A stretch of DNA of 64,000 nt, taken from Pleurodeles waltl (lineage: Eukaryota; Chordata; Amphibia; Caudata; Salamandridae). The position numbers and the translations under genes were made by a program. Of the stretch, positions 10,001 through 20,008 are shown piece after piece. Positions within the stretch are counted from its first letter, which is position 1; each line of letters starts with the position of its first letter. Location: the NCBI RefSeq assembly GCF_031143425.1, contig NC_090442.1, forward strand, positions 422,237,776 to 422,301,775, given 5' to 3'. The notes beneath the pieces are model-generated. The model was not told where the DNA came from and ran no database searches. It saw only the letters and a program-made list of their open reading frames with translations.

Positions 10001-11923
10001 GGTCCACTCACACTTGTAAAGGAGGGTTGGGAACAACCTTTAAAAGCTCCTAAGCAGGATATTGTGGATTATGTACTTGGCCTCAGATCAAGGATGGCTG
10101 AGTACATGAAAAAGGCCAGTAAAAACCTTCAGGCCAGCCGAGAGCTCCAGAAGCAATGGCATGATCAGAAGGCTCTTTTGGTTCAGTACCAACCAGGGCA
10201 GAAAGTGTGGGTCTTGGAGCCTGTGGCCCCAAGAGCACTCCAAGATAAATGGAGTGGTCCCCACACAATTGTTGAAAGGAAGGGTGAAGTCACCTACTTG
10301 GTTGACTTAGGCACTGCCAGGAGTCCCCTTAGGGTGCTCCATGTCAACCGCCTGAAACCCTACTATGACAGGGCTGATCTCACCCTGCTCATGGCAACAG
10401 ATGAGGGACAGGAAGAAGACAGTGATCCTCTACCTGATCTCTTCTCTTCCACAGATCAAGATGCTCTTGTGGAAGGTGTAGTTTTGGCTGATTGTCTTAC
10501 TGCTGAGCAGAAAGACAATTGCATAAATCTCCTAGGACAATTTTCAGAACTCTTCTCTACTGTGCCAGGCACCACTTCTTGGTGTGAGCACACTATAGAT
10601 ACTGGAGACAGTTTACCTGTCAAAAGTAAGATCTATAGGCAGCCTGACCATGTCAGGGACTGCATAAAGCAAGAAGTTCAGAAAATGTTGGAACTAGGAG
10701 TGGTTGAGCACTCTGACAGTCCATGGGCTTCTCCTGTGGTACTGGTACCAAAACCCAATTCTAAAGATGGAAAGAAAGAAATGCGGTTTTGTGTAGACTA
10801 TAGAGGTCTCAACTTGGTAACCAAAACTGATGCTCACCCTATACCCAGGGCAGATGAGCTCATAGATACACTGGCATCTGCCAAGTATCTAAGCACTTTT
10901 GATTTGACTGCAGGGTATTGGCAGATCAAATTGTCAGAAGATGCTAAACCTAAGACTGCATTTTCTACCATAGGAGGACATTACCAGTTTACTGTAATGC
11001 CTTTTGGTTTGAAAAATGCACCTGCCACTTTTCAGAGGTTGGTGAACACAGTCCTGCAAGGGCTGGAAGCTTTCAGTGCAGCATATTTGGACGATATAGC
11101 TGTCTTTAGCTCCAGCTGGGATGATCACCTGGTCCACCTATGGAAAGTTTTGGAGGCCCTGCAAAAGGCAGGCCTCACTATCAAGGCTTCAAAGTGCCAG
11201 ATAGGGCAGGGTAAGGTGGTTTATCTGGGACACCTTGTTGGTGGGGAACAGATTGCACCACTTCAGGGGAAAATCCAAACTATTATTGATTGGGTTCCCC
11301 CTACCACTCAGACTCAGGTGAGAGCCTTCCTAGGCCTCACTGGGTATTACAGGAGGTTCATTAAGAACTATGGCTCCATTGCAGCCCCTCTTAATGACCT
11401 CACATCCAAGAAAATGCCTAAAAAGGTATTATGGACAGCAAACTGTCAGAAAGCTTTTGAGGAGCTGAAGCAGGCCATGTGCTCTGCACCTGTCCTGAAA
11501 AGCCCTTGTTACTCTAAAAAATTCTATGTCCAAATTGATGCATCTGAATTAGGAGTAGGGGCAGTCCTATCACAACTTAATTCTGAGGGCCAGGATCAAC
11601 CTGTTGCTTTTATTAGTAGGAGGTTGACCCCTAGAGAAAAGCGTTGGTCTGCCATTGAGAGGGAGGCCTTTGCTGTGGTCTGGGCTCTGAAGAAGTTGAG
11701 GCCATACCTGTTTGGCACTCACTTCATTGTTCAGACAGACCACAAACCTCTACTTTGGCTAAAACAAATGAAAGGTGAAAATCCTAAATTGTTGAGGTGG
11801 TCCATATCCCTACAGGGAATGGACTATACAGTGGAACATAGACCTGGGAGTAGCCACTCCAATGCAGATGGACTCTCCAGATATTTCCACTTAGACAATG
11901 AAGACTCATCAGGTCATGGCTAG
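7061..11923 (+). CDS. Ty3/gypsy (Gmr1-like) Gag-PR-IN-RT-RNaseH polyprotein, intact
   Basis: One uninterrupted 1620-aa frame encodes the whole retrotransposon machinery. Order along the DNA: Gag, with a charged coiled-coil-like stretch (about 7400-7530), a capsid-like region and a Gly/Lys-rich linker, then a zinc knuckle of unusual spacing CX2CX4HX6C (about 8270-8318). Protease follows with DTGA (8606-8617), then integrase with an HHCC zinc finger (about 9330-9465) and catalytic D (9548), D (9728) and E (9836), a D-35-E spacing. A GPY/F-like module ends at about 10370. Reverse transcriptase comes last, with YLDD at 11084-11095, then RNase H (about 11525-11770). Integrase before RT is the order of the Gmr1-like deuterostome group, not classical gypsy. 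The frame is open back to 6863, inside the LTR, but 7061 is its first ATG. It appears intact and recently active. Confidence 0.95.
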   Translation: MLREQDKARGGPSVEKVPNSSQSDSGTPPGKDSGKKLPSLPITRQSSIDGNDDEPHQRNSVVSHHSKSIYSHHTGSNVSVNQAVKLASVRDRSPSVHSHHSSVSRNVPPTNPDDRMLERELNKLRVEQTRLKLKKQQLDLDRQSFELEKERQKLGLDTHGGSSSIPHSHPAKEHDSRNLHKIVPPYKEGDDINKWFAALERACVVQDVPQRQWAAILWLSFSGKGRDRLLTVKENDANNFQVLKNALLDGYGLTTEQYRIKFRETKKESSQDWVDFIDHSVKALEGWLHGSKVTDYDSLYNLILREHILNNCVSDLLHQYLVDSDLTSPQELGKKADKWVRTRVNRKVHTGGDKDGNKKKDGKSSDKGGDKSKNESSSGPQKHSGGGGGSKSSFNQNKEKKPWCYLCKIKGHWTTDPSCPKKGTTAPTTTTPTATPSVPTNSSGGGSKPTNSQSKGVAGLTFGNLVGVGLIRETTEATLVSEGAIDLATLVACPHNLEKYKQLTLINGVEVQAYRDTGASVTMVIEKLVHPEQHILGHQYQVTDAHNITQSHPMAVVNLNWGGVTGPKKVVVASDLPVDCLLGNDLETSAWSDVELEAHAAMLGIPGHIFALTRAQAKKQKGQGSLDPGTMDQVLPKARASRSNPLPTIPPSTVDSTSEEEEFPPCAEPTPEELEADTAELLGEGGPAREELSVAQQTCPTLEGLRQQAVKQANGDVSDSHRVYWEDNLLYTEHRDPKPGAARRLVIPQEYRKFLLTLAHDIPLAGHLGQMKTWDRLVPLFHWPRMSEDTKEFCKSCETCQASGKTGGTPKAPLTPLPVVGVPFERVGVDIVGPLDPPTASGNRFILVVVDHATRYPEAIPLRTTTAPAVAKALLGIFSRVGFPKEVVSDRGSNFMSAYLKAMWKECGVTYKFTTPYHPQTNGLVERFNKTLKGMIMGLPEKLRRRWDILLPCLLFAYREVPQKGVGFSPFELLFGHPVRGPLTLVKEGWEQPLKAPKQDIVDYVLGLRSRMAEYMKKASKNLQASRELQKQWHDQKALLVQYQPGQKVWVLEPVAPRALQDKWSGPHTIVERKGEVTYLVDLGTARSPLRVLHVNRLKPYYDRADLTLLMATDEGQEEDSDPLPDLFSSTDQDALVEGVVLADCLTAEQKDNCINLLGQFSELFSTVPGTTSWCEHTIDTGDSLPVKSKIYRQPDHVRDCIKQEVQKMLELGVVEHSDSPWASPVVLVPKPNSKDGKKEMRFCVDYRGLNLVTKTDAHPIPRADELIDTLASAKYLSTFDLTAGYWQIKLSEDAKPKTAFSTIGGHYQFTVMPFGLKNAPATFQRLVNTVLQGLEAFSAAYLDDIAVFSSSWDDHLVHLWKVLEALQKAGLTIKASKCQIGQGKVVYLGHLVGGEQIAPLQGKIQTIIDWVPPTTQTQVRAFLGLTGYYRRFIKNYGSIAAPLNDLTSKKMPKKVLWTANCQKAFEELKQAMCSAPVLKSPCYSKKFYVQIDASELGVGAVLSQLNSEGQDQPVAFISRRLTPREKRWSAIEREAFAVVWALKKLRPYLFGTHFIVQTDHKPLLWLKQMKGENPKLLRWSISLQGMDYTVEHRPGSSHSNADGLSRYFHLDNEDSSGHG

Positions 11924-11941
11924 TCTTATTGTCCTTCATTT

Positions 11942-11954
11942 GGGGGGGGGGTTG
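11942..11954 (+). other. Polypurine tract (G10) before the middle LTR
   Basis: Ten consecutive G (11942-11951) plus TTG immediately precede the LTR start TGTAGG. This is the expected position of the primer for plus-strand DNA synthesis. The second element has eleven G at 19995-20005. Confidence 0.75.
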
Positions 11955-14949
11955 TGTAGGAAAGTACCATCTTGCCTGGCATGTTACCCCCATTTTTCAC
12001 TGTATATATGTTGTTTTAGTTGTATGTGTCACTGGGACCCTGGTAACCCAGGGCCCCAGTGCTCATAAGTGTGCCTGAATGTGTTACCTGTGTAGTGACT
12101 AACTGTCTCACTGAGGCTCTGCTAATCAGAACCTCAGTGGTTATGCTCTCTCATTTCTTTCCAAATTGTCACTAACAGGCTAGTGACCATTTTTACCAAT
12201 TTACATTGGCTTACTGGAACACCCTTATAATTCCCTAGTATATGGTACTGAGGTACCCAGGGTATTGGGGTTCCAGGAGATCCCTATGGGCTGCAGCATT
12301 TCTTTTGCCACCCATAGGGAGCTCTGACAATTCTTACACAGGCCTGCCACTGCAGCCTGAGTGAAATAACGTCCACGTTATTTCACAGCCATTTTACACT
12401 GCACTTAAGTAACTTATAAGTCACCTATATGTCTAACCTTTACCTGGTAAAGGTTAGGTGCAAAGTTACTTTGTGTGAGGGCACCCTGGCACTAGCCAAG
12501 GTGCCCCCACATTGTTCAGAGCCAATTCCCTGAACTTTGTGAGTGCGGGGACACCATTACACGCGTGCACTACATATAGGTCACTACCTATATGTAGCTT
12601 CACCATGGTAACTCCGAATATGGCCATGTAACATGTCTATGATCATGGAATTGCCCCCTCTATACCATCCTGGCATAGTTGGCACAATCCCATGATCCCA
12701 GTGGTCTGTAGCACAGACCCTGGTACTGCCAAACTGCCCTTCCTGGGGTTTCACTGCAGCTGCTGCTGCTGCCAACCCCTCAGACAGGCAGCTGCCCTCC
12801 TGGGGTCCAGCCAGGCCTGGCCCAGGATGGCAGAACAAAGAACTTCCTCTGAGAGAGGGTGTGACACCCTCTCCCTTTGGAAAATGGTGTGAAGGCAGGG
12901 GAGGAGTAGCCTCCCCCAGCCTCTGGAAATGCTTTGTTGGGCACAGATGTGCCCAATTCTGCATAAGCCAGTCTACACCGGTTCAGGGACCCCTTAGCCC
13001 CTGCTCTGGCGCGAAACTGGACAAAGGAAAGGGGAGTGACCACTCCCCTGACCTGCACCTCCCCTGGGAGGTGTCCAGAGCTCCTCCAGTGAGCTCCAGA
13101 CCTCTGCCATCTTGGAAACAGAGGTGCTGCTGGCACACTGGACTGCTCTGAGTGGCCAGTGCCACCAGGTGACGTCAGAGACTCCTGCTGATAGGCTCCT
13201 TCAGGTGTTAGTAGCCTTTCCTCTCTCCTAGGTAGCCAAACCCTCTTTTCTGGCTATTTAGGGTCTCTGTCTCTGGGGAAACTTTAGATAACGAATGCAT
13301 GAGCTCAGCCGAGTTCCTCTGCATCTCTCTCTTCACCTTCTGATAAGGAAACGACCGCTGACCGCGCTGGAAGCCTGCAAACCTGCAACATAGTAGCAAA
13401 GACGACTACTGCAACTCTGTAACGCTGATCCTGCCGCCTTCTCGACTGTTTTCCTGCTTGTGCATGCTGTGGGGGTAGCCTGCCTCCTCTCTGCACCAGA
13501 AGCTCCGAAGAAATCTCCTGTGGGTCGACGGAATCTTCCCCCTGCAACCGCAGGCACCAAAAAGCTGCATTACCGGTCCCTTGGGTCTCCTCTCAGCACG
13601 ACGTGCGAGGTCCCTCGAATCCAGCGACGCTGTCCAAGTGACCCCCACAGTCCAGTGACTCTTCAGCCCAAGTTTGGTGGAGGTAAGTCCTTGCCTCACC
13701 TCGCTGGGCTGCATTGCTGGGAACCGCGACTTTGCAGCTACTCCGGCCCCTGTGCACTTCCGGCGGGAATCCTTTGTGCACAGCCACGCCTGGGTCCACG
13801 GCACTCTAACCTGCATTGCACGACTTTCTAAGTTGGTCTCCGGCGACGTGGGACTCCTTTGTGCAACTTCGGCGAGCACCGTTTCACGCATCCTCGTAGT
13901 GCCTGTTTCTGGCACTTCTCCGGGTGCTACCTGCTTCAGTGAGGGCTCTTTGTCTTGCTCGACGTCCCTTCTCTCTTCAGGTCCAATTTGCGACCTCCTG
14001 GTCCCTCCTGGGCCCCAGCAGCGTCCAAAAACGCCAAATGCACGATTTGCGACTAGCAAGGCTTGTTGGCGTCCTTTTGGCGGGAAAACACTTCTGCACA
14101 ACTCTCCAAGGCGAGAGGGATCCGTCCACCAAAGGGAAAGTCTCTATCCCTTTTCGTTCCTGCAGAAACCTCAGCTTCTTCTGTCCAGTAGAAGCTTCTT
14201 TGCACCCGCAGCTGGCATTTCCTGGGCATCTGCCCATCTCCGACTTGCTTGTGACTTTTGGACTTGGTCCCCTTGTTCCACAGGTACCCTAGATTGGAAA
14301 TCCACAGTTGTTGCATTGCTGGTTTGTGTCTTTCCTGCATTATTCCTCTAACACGACTACTTTGTCCTTAGGGGAACTTTAGTGCACTTTGCACTCACTT
14401 TTCAGGGTCTTGGGGAGGGTTATTTTTCTAACTCTCACTATTTTCTAATAGTCCCAGCGACCCTCTACAAGGTCACATAGGTTTGGGGTCCATTCGTGGT
14501 TTGCATTCCACTTTTGGAGTATATGGTTTGTGTTGCCCCTATCCCTATGTTTCCCCATTGCATCCTATTGTAACTATACATTGTTTGCACTGTTTTCTAA
14601 GACTATACTGCATATTTTTGCTATTGTGTATATATATATTGTGTATATTTCCTATCCTCTCACTGAGGGTACACTCTAAGATACTTTGGCATATTGTCAT
14701 AAAAATAAAGTACCTTTATTTTTAGTATAACTGTGTATTGTGTTTTCTTATGATATTGTGCATATGACACTAAGTGGTACTGTAGTAGCTTCACACGTCT
14801 CCTAGTTCAGCCTAAGCTGCTCTGCTAAGCTACCATTATCTATCAGCCTAAGCTGCTAGACACCCTATACACTAATAAGGGATAACTGGGCCTGGTGCAA
14901 GGTGCAAGTACCCCTTGGTACTCACTACAAGCCAGTCCAGCCTCCTACA
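11955..14949 (+). repeat. Shared middle LTR (copy 2 of 3), 2995 bp
   Basis: Same length and ends as the first LTR, offset exactly 8052 bp. It serves as 3' LTR for the first internal region and 5' LTR for the second. The neighbouring sequence on each side is element-internal (G-run tract before, primer site after), so there is no target duplication here. Private differences from LTR 1 include an AGTGAGCTCC variant near 13090 and a T for C near 14502. Confidence 0.95.
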
Positions 14950-14950
14950 T

Positions 14951-14968
14951 TGGTGGCAGCGGTGGGAT
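14951..14968 (+). other. Primer-binding site of the second element (tRNA-Leu)
   Basis: Identical 18-mer to that at 6899-6916, one base after the end of the middle LTR. Confidence 0.78.
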
Positions 14969-15112
14969 AAGTGCTTGAGACTACTTACCACTCTTGTCAT
15001 TGTACTTTTCATAAGAGAAAAATATACAAAACAAGGTCAAAGAGCAAGGAGTCTCTGTATAGAGAGAGGTTTGAGTGTAGGGAAGAATCCTGCCTTGGAA
15101 CTGTTAATTAAC

Positions 15113-18100
15113 ATGCTTAGAGAACAGGATAAGGCCAGAGGTGGCCCATCTGTTGAAAAGGTACCTAATAGTTCCCAATCTGATTCAGGGACTCCCCCAG
15201 GAAAAGATTCAGGAAAGAAACTTCCTAGCCTGCCCATTACTAGACAATCTAGCATAGATGGTAATGATGATGAGCCACACCAAAGAAATAGTGTTGTCTC
15301 ACATCATAGCAAAAGCATTTATTCTCACCATACTGGTAGTAATGTTTCTGTAAACCAAGCTGTTAAGTTGGCTTCTGTAAGGGACAGGTCTCCTTCTGTT
15401 CATTCCCATCATAGCTCTGTTTCTAGAAATGTCCCTCCCACCAACCCTGATGACAGAATGTTAGAGAGGGAACTCAATAAGTTGAGGGTGGAACAAACCA
15501 GACTGAAGCTTAAAAAGCAACAGCTGGATTTGGATAGACAGTCTTTTGAATTAGAGAAGGAAAGACAGAAGTTGGGTTTAGATACCCATGGTGGCAGCAG
15601 CAGTATTCCCCATAGTCATCCTGCAAAAGAGCATGATTCCAGGAATCTGCACAAGATAGTTCCCCCTTATAAGGAGGGGGATGACATTAACAAGTGGTTT
15701 GCTGCACTTGAGAGGGCCTGTGTTGTACAGGATGTCCCTCAAAGGCAGTGGGCTGCTATCCTATGGCTATCATTTAGTGGAAAAGGTAGGGATAGGCTCC
15801 TTACTGTGAAAGAAAATGATGCCAATAATTTCCAAGTTCTTAAGAATGCACTCCTGGATGGTTATGGCTTAACCACTGAACAGTACAGGATAAAGTTCAG
15901 AGAGACCAAAAAGGAGTCTTCACAAGACTGGGTTGATTTCATTGACCATTCAGTGAAGGCCTTGGAGGGGTGGTTACATGGCAGTAAAGTTACTGATTAT
16001 GACAGCCTGTATAACTTAATCCTGAGAGAGCATATTCTTAATAATTGTGTGTCTGATTTGTTGCACCAGTACTTGGTGGACTCTGATCTGACCTCTCCCC
16101 AAGAATTGGGAAAGAAGGCAGACAAATGGGTCAGAACAAGAGTGAACAGAAAAGTTCATACAGGGGGTGACAAAGATGGCAACAAAAAGAAGGATGGTAA
16201 GTCTTCTGACAAGGGTGGGGACAAATCTAAAAATGAGTCTTCATCAGGCCCACAAAAACACTCTGGTGGGGGTGGTGGGTCCAAATCCTCCTTTAATCAG
16301 AACAAGGAAAAGAAACCATGGTGCTATTTATGTAAAATAAAAGGCCATTGGACAACAGATCCCAGTTGTCCAAAGAAAGGCACCACAGCTCCTACCACTA
16401 CAACCCCTACTGCTACACCTAGTGTCCCTACTAATAGCAGTGGTGGTGGGAGCAAACCTACTAATAGCCAATCCAAGGGAGTAGCTGGGCTCACTTTTGG
16501 TAATTTAGTTGGGGTTGGTCTAATTAGGGAGACCACAGAGGCTACTTTAGTCTCTGAAGGGGCTATTGACTTAGCCACTTTGGTTGCTTGCCCCCATAAC
16601 TTGGAGAAGTACAAGCAACTAACCCTAATAAATGGTGTTGAGGTCCAGGCCTACAGGGACACAGGTGCCAGTGTCACAATGGTGATTGAGAAACTGGTGC
16701 ACCCTGAACAACACATACTTGGACACCAGTACCAAGTAACCGATGCTCACAACATAACACAAAGCCACCCCATGGCTGTTGTAAATCTCAACTGGGGGGG
16801 GGGTAACTGGTCCAAAGAAAGTTGTGGTAGCTTCAGATTTACCTGTAGACTGTCTATTAGGGAATGATTTGGAGACATCAGCTTGGCCAGATGTGGAGTT
16901 GGAGGCCCATGCAGCAATGCTGGGCATCCCAGGGCATATTTTTGCTTTGACAAGGGCTCAGGCCAAAAAGCAAAAAGGACAGGGAAGCTTGGATCCTGGA
17001 ACAATGGACCAAGTGCTCCCTAAAGCTAGGGCTAGTAGAAGCAAACCACTTCCTACTATCCCTCCCTCTACAGTGGATTCTACTTCTGAGGAAGAAGAAT
17101 TCCCTCCCTGTGCAGAACCTACACCAGAGGAGCTGGAAGCAGACACTGCTGAGCTTTTGGGTGAAGGGGGGCCTGCCAGAGAGGAGCTGAGTGTGGCACA
17201 GCAAACCTGTCCCACATTAGAGGGTCTCAGACAGCAAGCTGTCAAACAGGCTAATGGGGATGTCAGTGACTCTCACAGAGTTTACTGGGAGGACAACCTC
17301 TTGTACACTGAGCATAGGGATCCTAAACCTGGAGCTGCCAGGAGATTAGTGATTCCTCAGGAGTACAGAAAGTTCCTCCTAACACTGGCACATGACATTC
17401 CCCTAGCTGGGCACCTGGGTCAAATGAAAACTTGGGACAGATTGGTTCCATTGTTTCATTGGCCTAGGATGTCTGAGGACACAAAGGAATTTTGTAAGTC
17501 CTGTGAAACCTGTCAAGCCAGTGGCAAGACAGGTGGCACTCCAAAGGCACCCCTTATCCCACTGCCTGTGGTTGGGGTTCCCTTTGAGAGGGTAGGGGTT
17601 GACATAGTTGGCCCCCTTGACCCTCCTACTGCTTCAGGCAATAGGTTTATCTTGGTGGTAGTGGACCATGCCACAAGATATCCTGAAGCAATTCCTTTAA
17701 GGACCACTACAGCTCCTGCAGTGGCAAAGGCCCTCCTGGGAATATTTTCCAGGGTGGGCTTCCCAAAGGAAGTAGTATCAGACAGAGGAAGCAATTTCAT
17801 GTCTGCATACTTAAAGGCCATGTGGAAGGAGTGTGGTGTAACTTACAAGTTCACAACACCCTATCATCCACAAACAAATGGACTGGTGGAGAGATTTAAT
17901 AAAACTCTCAAAGGCATGATTATGGGTCTCCCTGAAAAACTCAGCAGGAGATGGGATATCCTTCTACCATGCCTCCTTTTTGCCTACAGGGAGGTACCCC
18001 AGAAAGGAGTGGGCTTCAGCCCCTTTGAACTTCTTTTTGGACACCCTGTTAGGGGTCCACTCACACTTGTAAAGGAGGGTTGGGAACAACCTTTAAAAGC

Positions 18101-19976
18101 TCCTAAGCAGGATATTGTGGATTATGTACTTGGCCTCAGATCAAGGATGGCTGAGTACATGAAAAAGGCCAGTAAAAACCTTCAGGCCAGCCAAGAGCTC
18201 CAGAAGCAATGGCATGATCAGAAGGCTGTTTTGGTTCAGTACCAACCAGGGCAGAAAGTGTGGGTCTTGGAGCCTGTGGCCCCAAGAGCACTCCAAGATA
18301 AATGGAGTGGTCCCCACACAATTGTTGAAAGGAAGGGTGAAGTCACCTACTTGGTTGACTTAGGCACTGCCAGGAGTCCCCTTAGGGTGCTCCATGTCAA
18401 CCGCCTGAAACCCTACTATGACAGGGCTGATCTCACCCTGCTCATGGCAACAGATGAGGGACAGGAAGAAGACAGTGATCCTCTACCTGATCTCTTCTCT
18501 TCCACAGATCAAGATGCTCTTGTGGAAGGTGTAGTTTTGGCTGATTGTCTTACTGCTGAGCAGAAAGACAATTGCATAAATCTCCTAGGACAATTTTCAG
18601 AACTCTTCTCTACTGTGCCAGGCACCACTTCTTGGTGTGAGCACACTATAGATACTGGAGACAGTTTACCTGTCAAAAGTAAGATCTATAGGCAGCCTGA
18701 CCATGTCAGGGACTGCATAAAGCAAGAAGTTCAGAAAATGTTGGAACTAGGAGTGGTTGAGCACTCTGACAGTCCATGGGCTTCTCCTGTGGTACTGGTA
18801 CCAAAACCCAATTCTAAAGATGGAAAGAAAGAAATGCGGTTTTGTGTAGACTATAGAGGTCTCAACTTGGTAACCAAAACTGATGCTCACCCTATACCCA
18901 GGGCAGATGAGCTCATAGATACACTGGCATCTGCCAAGTATCTAAGCACTTTTGATTTGACTGCAGGGTATTGGCAGATCAAATTGTCAGAAGATGCTAA
19001 ACCTAAGACTGCATTTTCTACCATTGGAGGACATTACCAGTTTACTGTAATGCCTTTTGGTTTGAAAAATGCACCTGCCACTTTTCAGAGGTTGGTGAAC
19101 ACAGTCCTGCAAGGGCTGGAAGCTTTCAGTGCAGCATATTTGGACGATATAGCTGTCTTTAGCTCCAGCTGGGATGATCACCTGGTCCACCTATGGAAAG
19201 TTTTGGAGGCCCTGCAAAAGGCAGGCCTCACTATCAAGGCTTCAAAGTGCCAGATAGGGCAGGGTAAGGTGGTTTATCTGGGACACCTTGTTGGTGGGGA
19301 ACAGATTGCACCACTTCAGGGGAAAATCCAAACTATTATTGATTGGGTTCCCCCTACCACTCAGACTCAGGTGAGAGCCTTCCTAGGCCTCACTGGGTAT
19401 TACAGGAGGTTCATTAAGAACTATGGCTCCATTGCAGCCCCTCTTAATGACCTCACATCCAAGAAAATGCCTAAAAAGGTATTATGGACAGCAAACTGTC
19501 AGAAAGCTTTTGAGGAGCTGAAGCAGGCCATGTGCTCTGCACCTGTCCTGAAAAGCCCTTGTTACTCTAAAAAATTCTATGTCCAAATTGATGCATTTGA
19601 ATTAGGAGTAGGGGCAGTCCTATCACAACTTAATTCTGAGGGCCAGGATCAACCTGTTGCTTTTATTAGTAGGAGGTTGACCCCTAGAGAAAAGCGTTGG
19701 TCTGCCATTGAGAGGGAGGCCTTTGCTGTGGTCTGGGCTCTGAAGAAGTTGAGGCCATACCTGTTTGGCACTCACTTCATTGTTCAGACAGACCACAAAC
19801 CTCTACTTTGGCTAAAACAAATGAAAGGTGAAAATCCTAAATTGTTGAGGTGGTCCATATCCCTACAGGGAATGGACTATACAGTGGAACATAGACCTGG
19901 GAGTAGCCACTCCAATGCAGATGGACTCTCCAGATATTTCCACTTAGACAATGAAGACTCATCAGGTCATGGCTAG
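15113..19976 (+). pseudogene. Second Gag-PR-IN-RT-RNaseH copy, broken by one +1 frameshift
   Basis: Nearly identical to 7061-11923. The frame runs from ATG 15113 through Gag, zinc knuckle and the protease DTGA, then shifts because a G run has ten G (16794-16803) where the first copy has nine (8742-8750). The shifted frame ends at 16867. The rest of protease, integrase, RT and RNase H continues in another frame (open from about 16824 to the stop at 19976). All catalytic residues, including D-35-E and YLDD, are kept downstream. There are a few amino-acid changes; one puts Phe for Ser directly after the first RNase H aspartate (about 19594). The break could be real decay, slippage in the run or an assembly error. 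Confidence 0.92.
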
Positions 19977-20008
19977 TCTTATTGTCCTTCATTTGGGGGG
20001 GGGGGTTG

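Noticed and set aside
11955..14949. Evidence that the middle LTR is a chimera of the two outer LTRs
   Set aside because: The few distinguishing sites are explained by private changes in LTR 1 and LTR 3, so no breakpoint can be placed by eye.
16780..16870. Programmed frameshift between protease and integrase in copy 2
   Set aside because: Copy 1 is in one frame through the same place, so the family does not need a shift here. One added G explains it.
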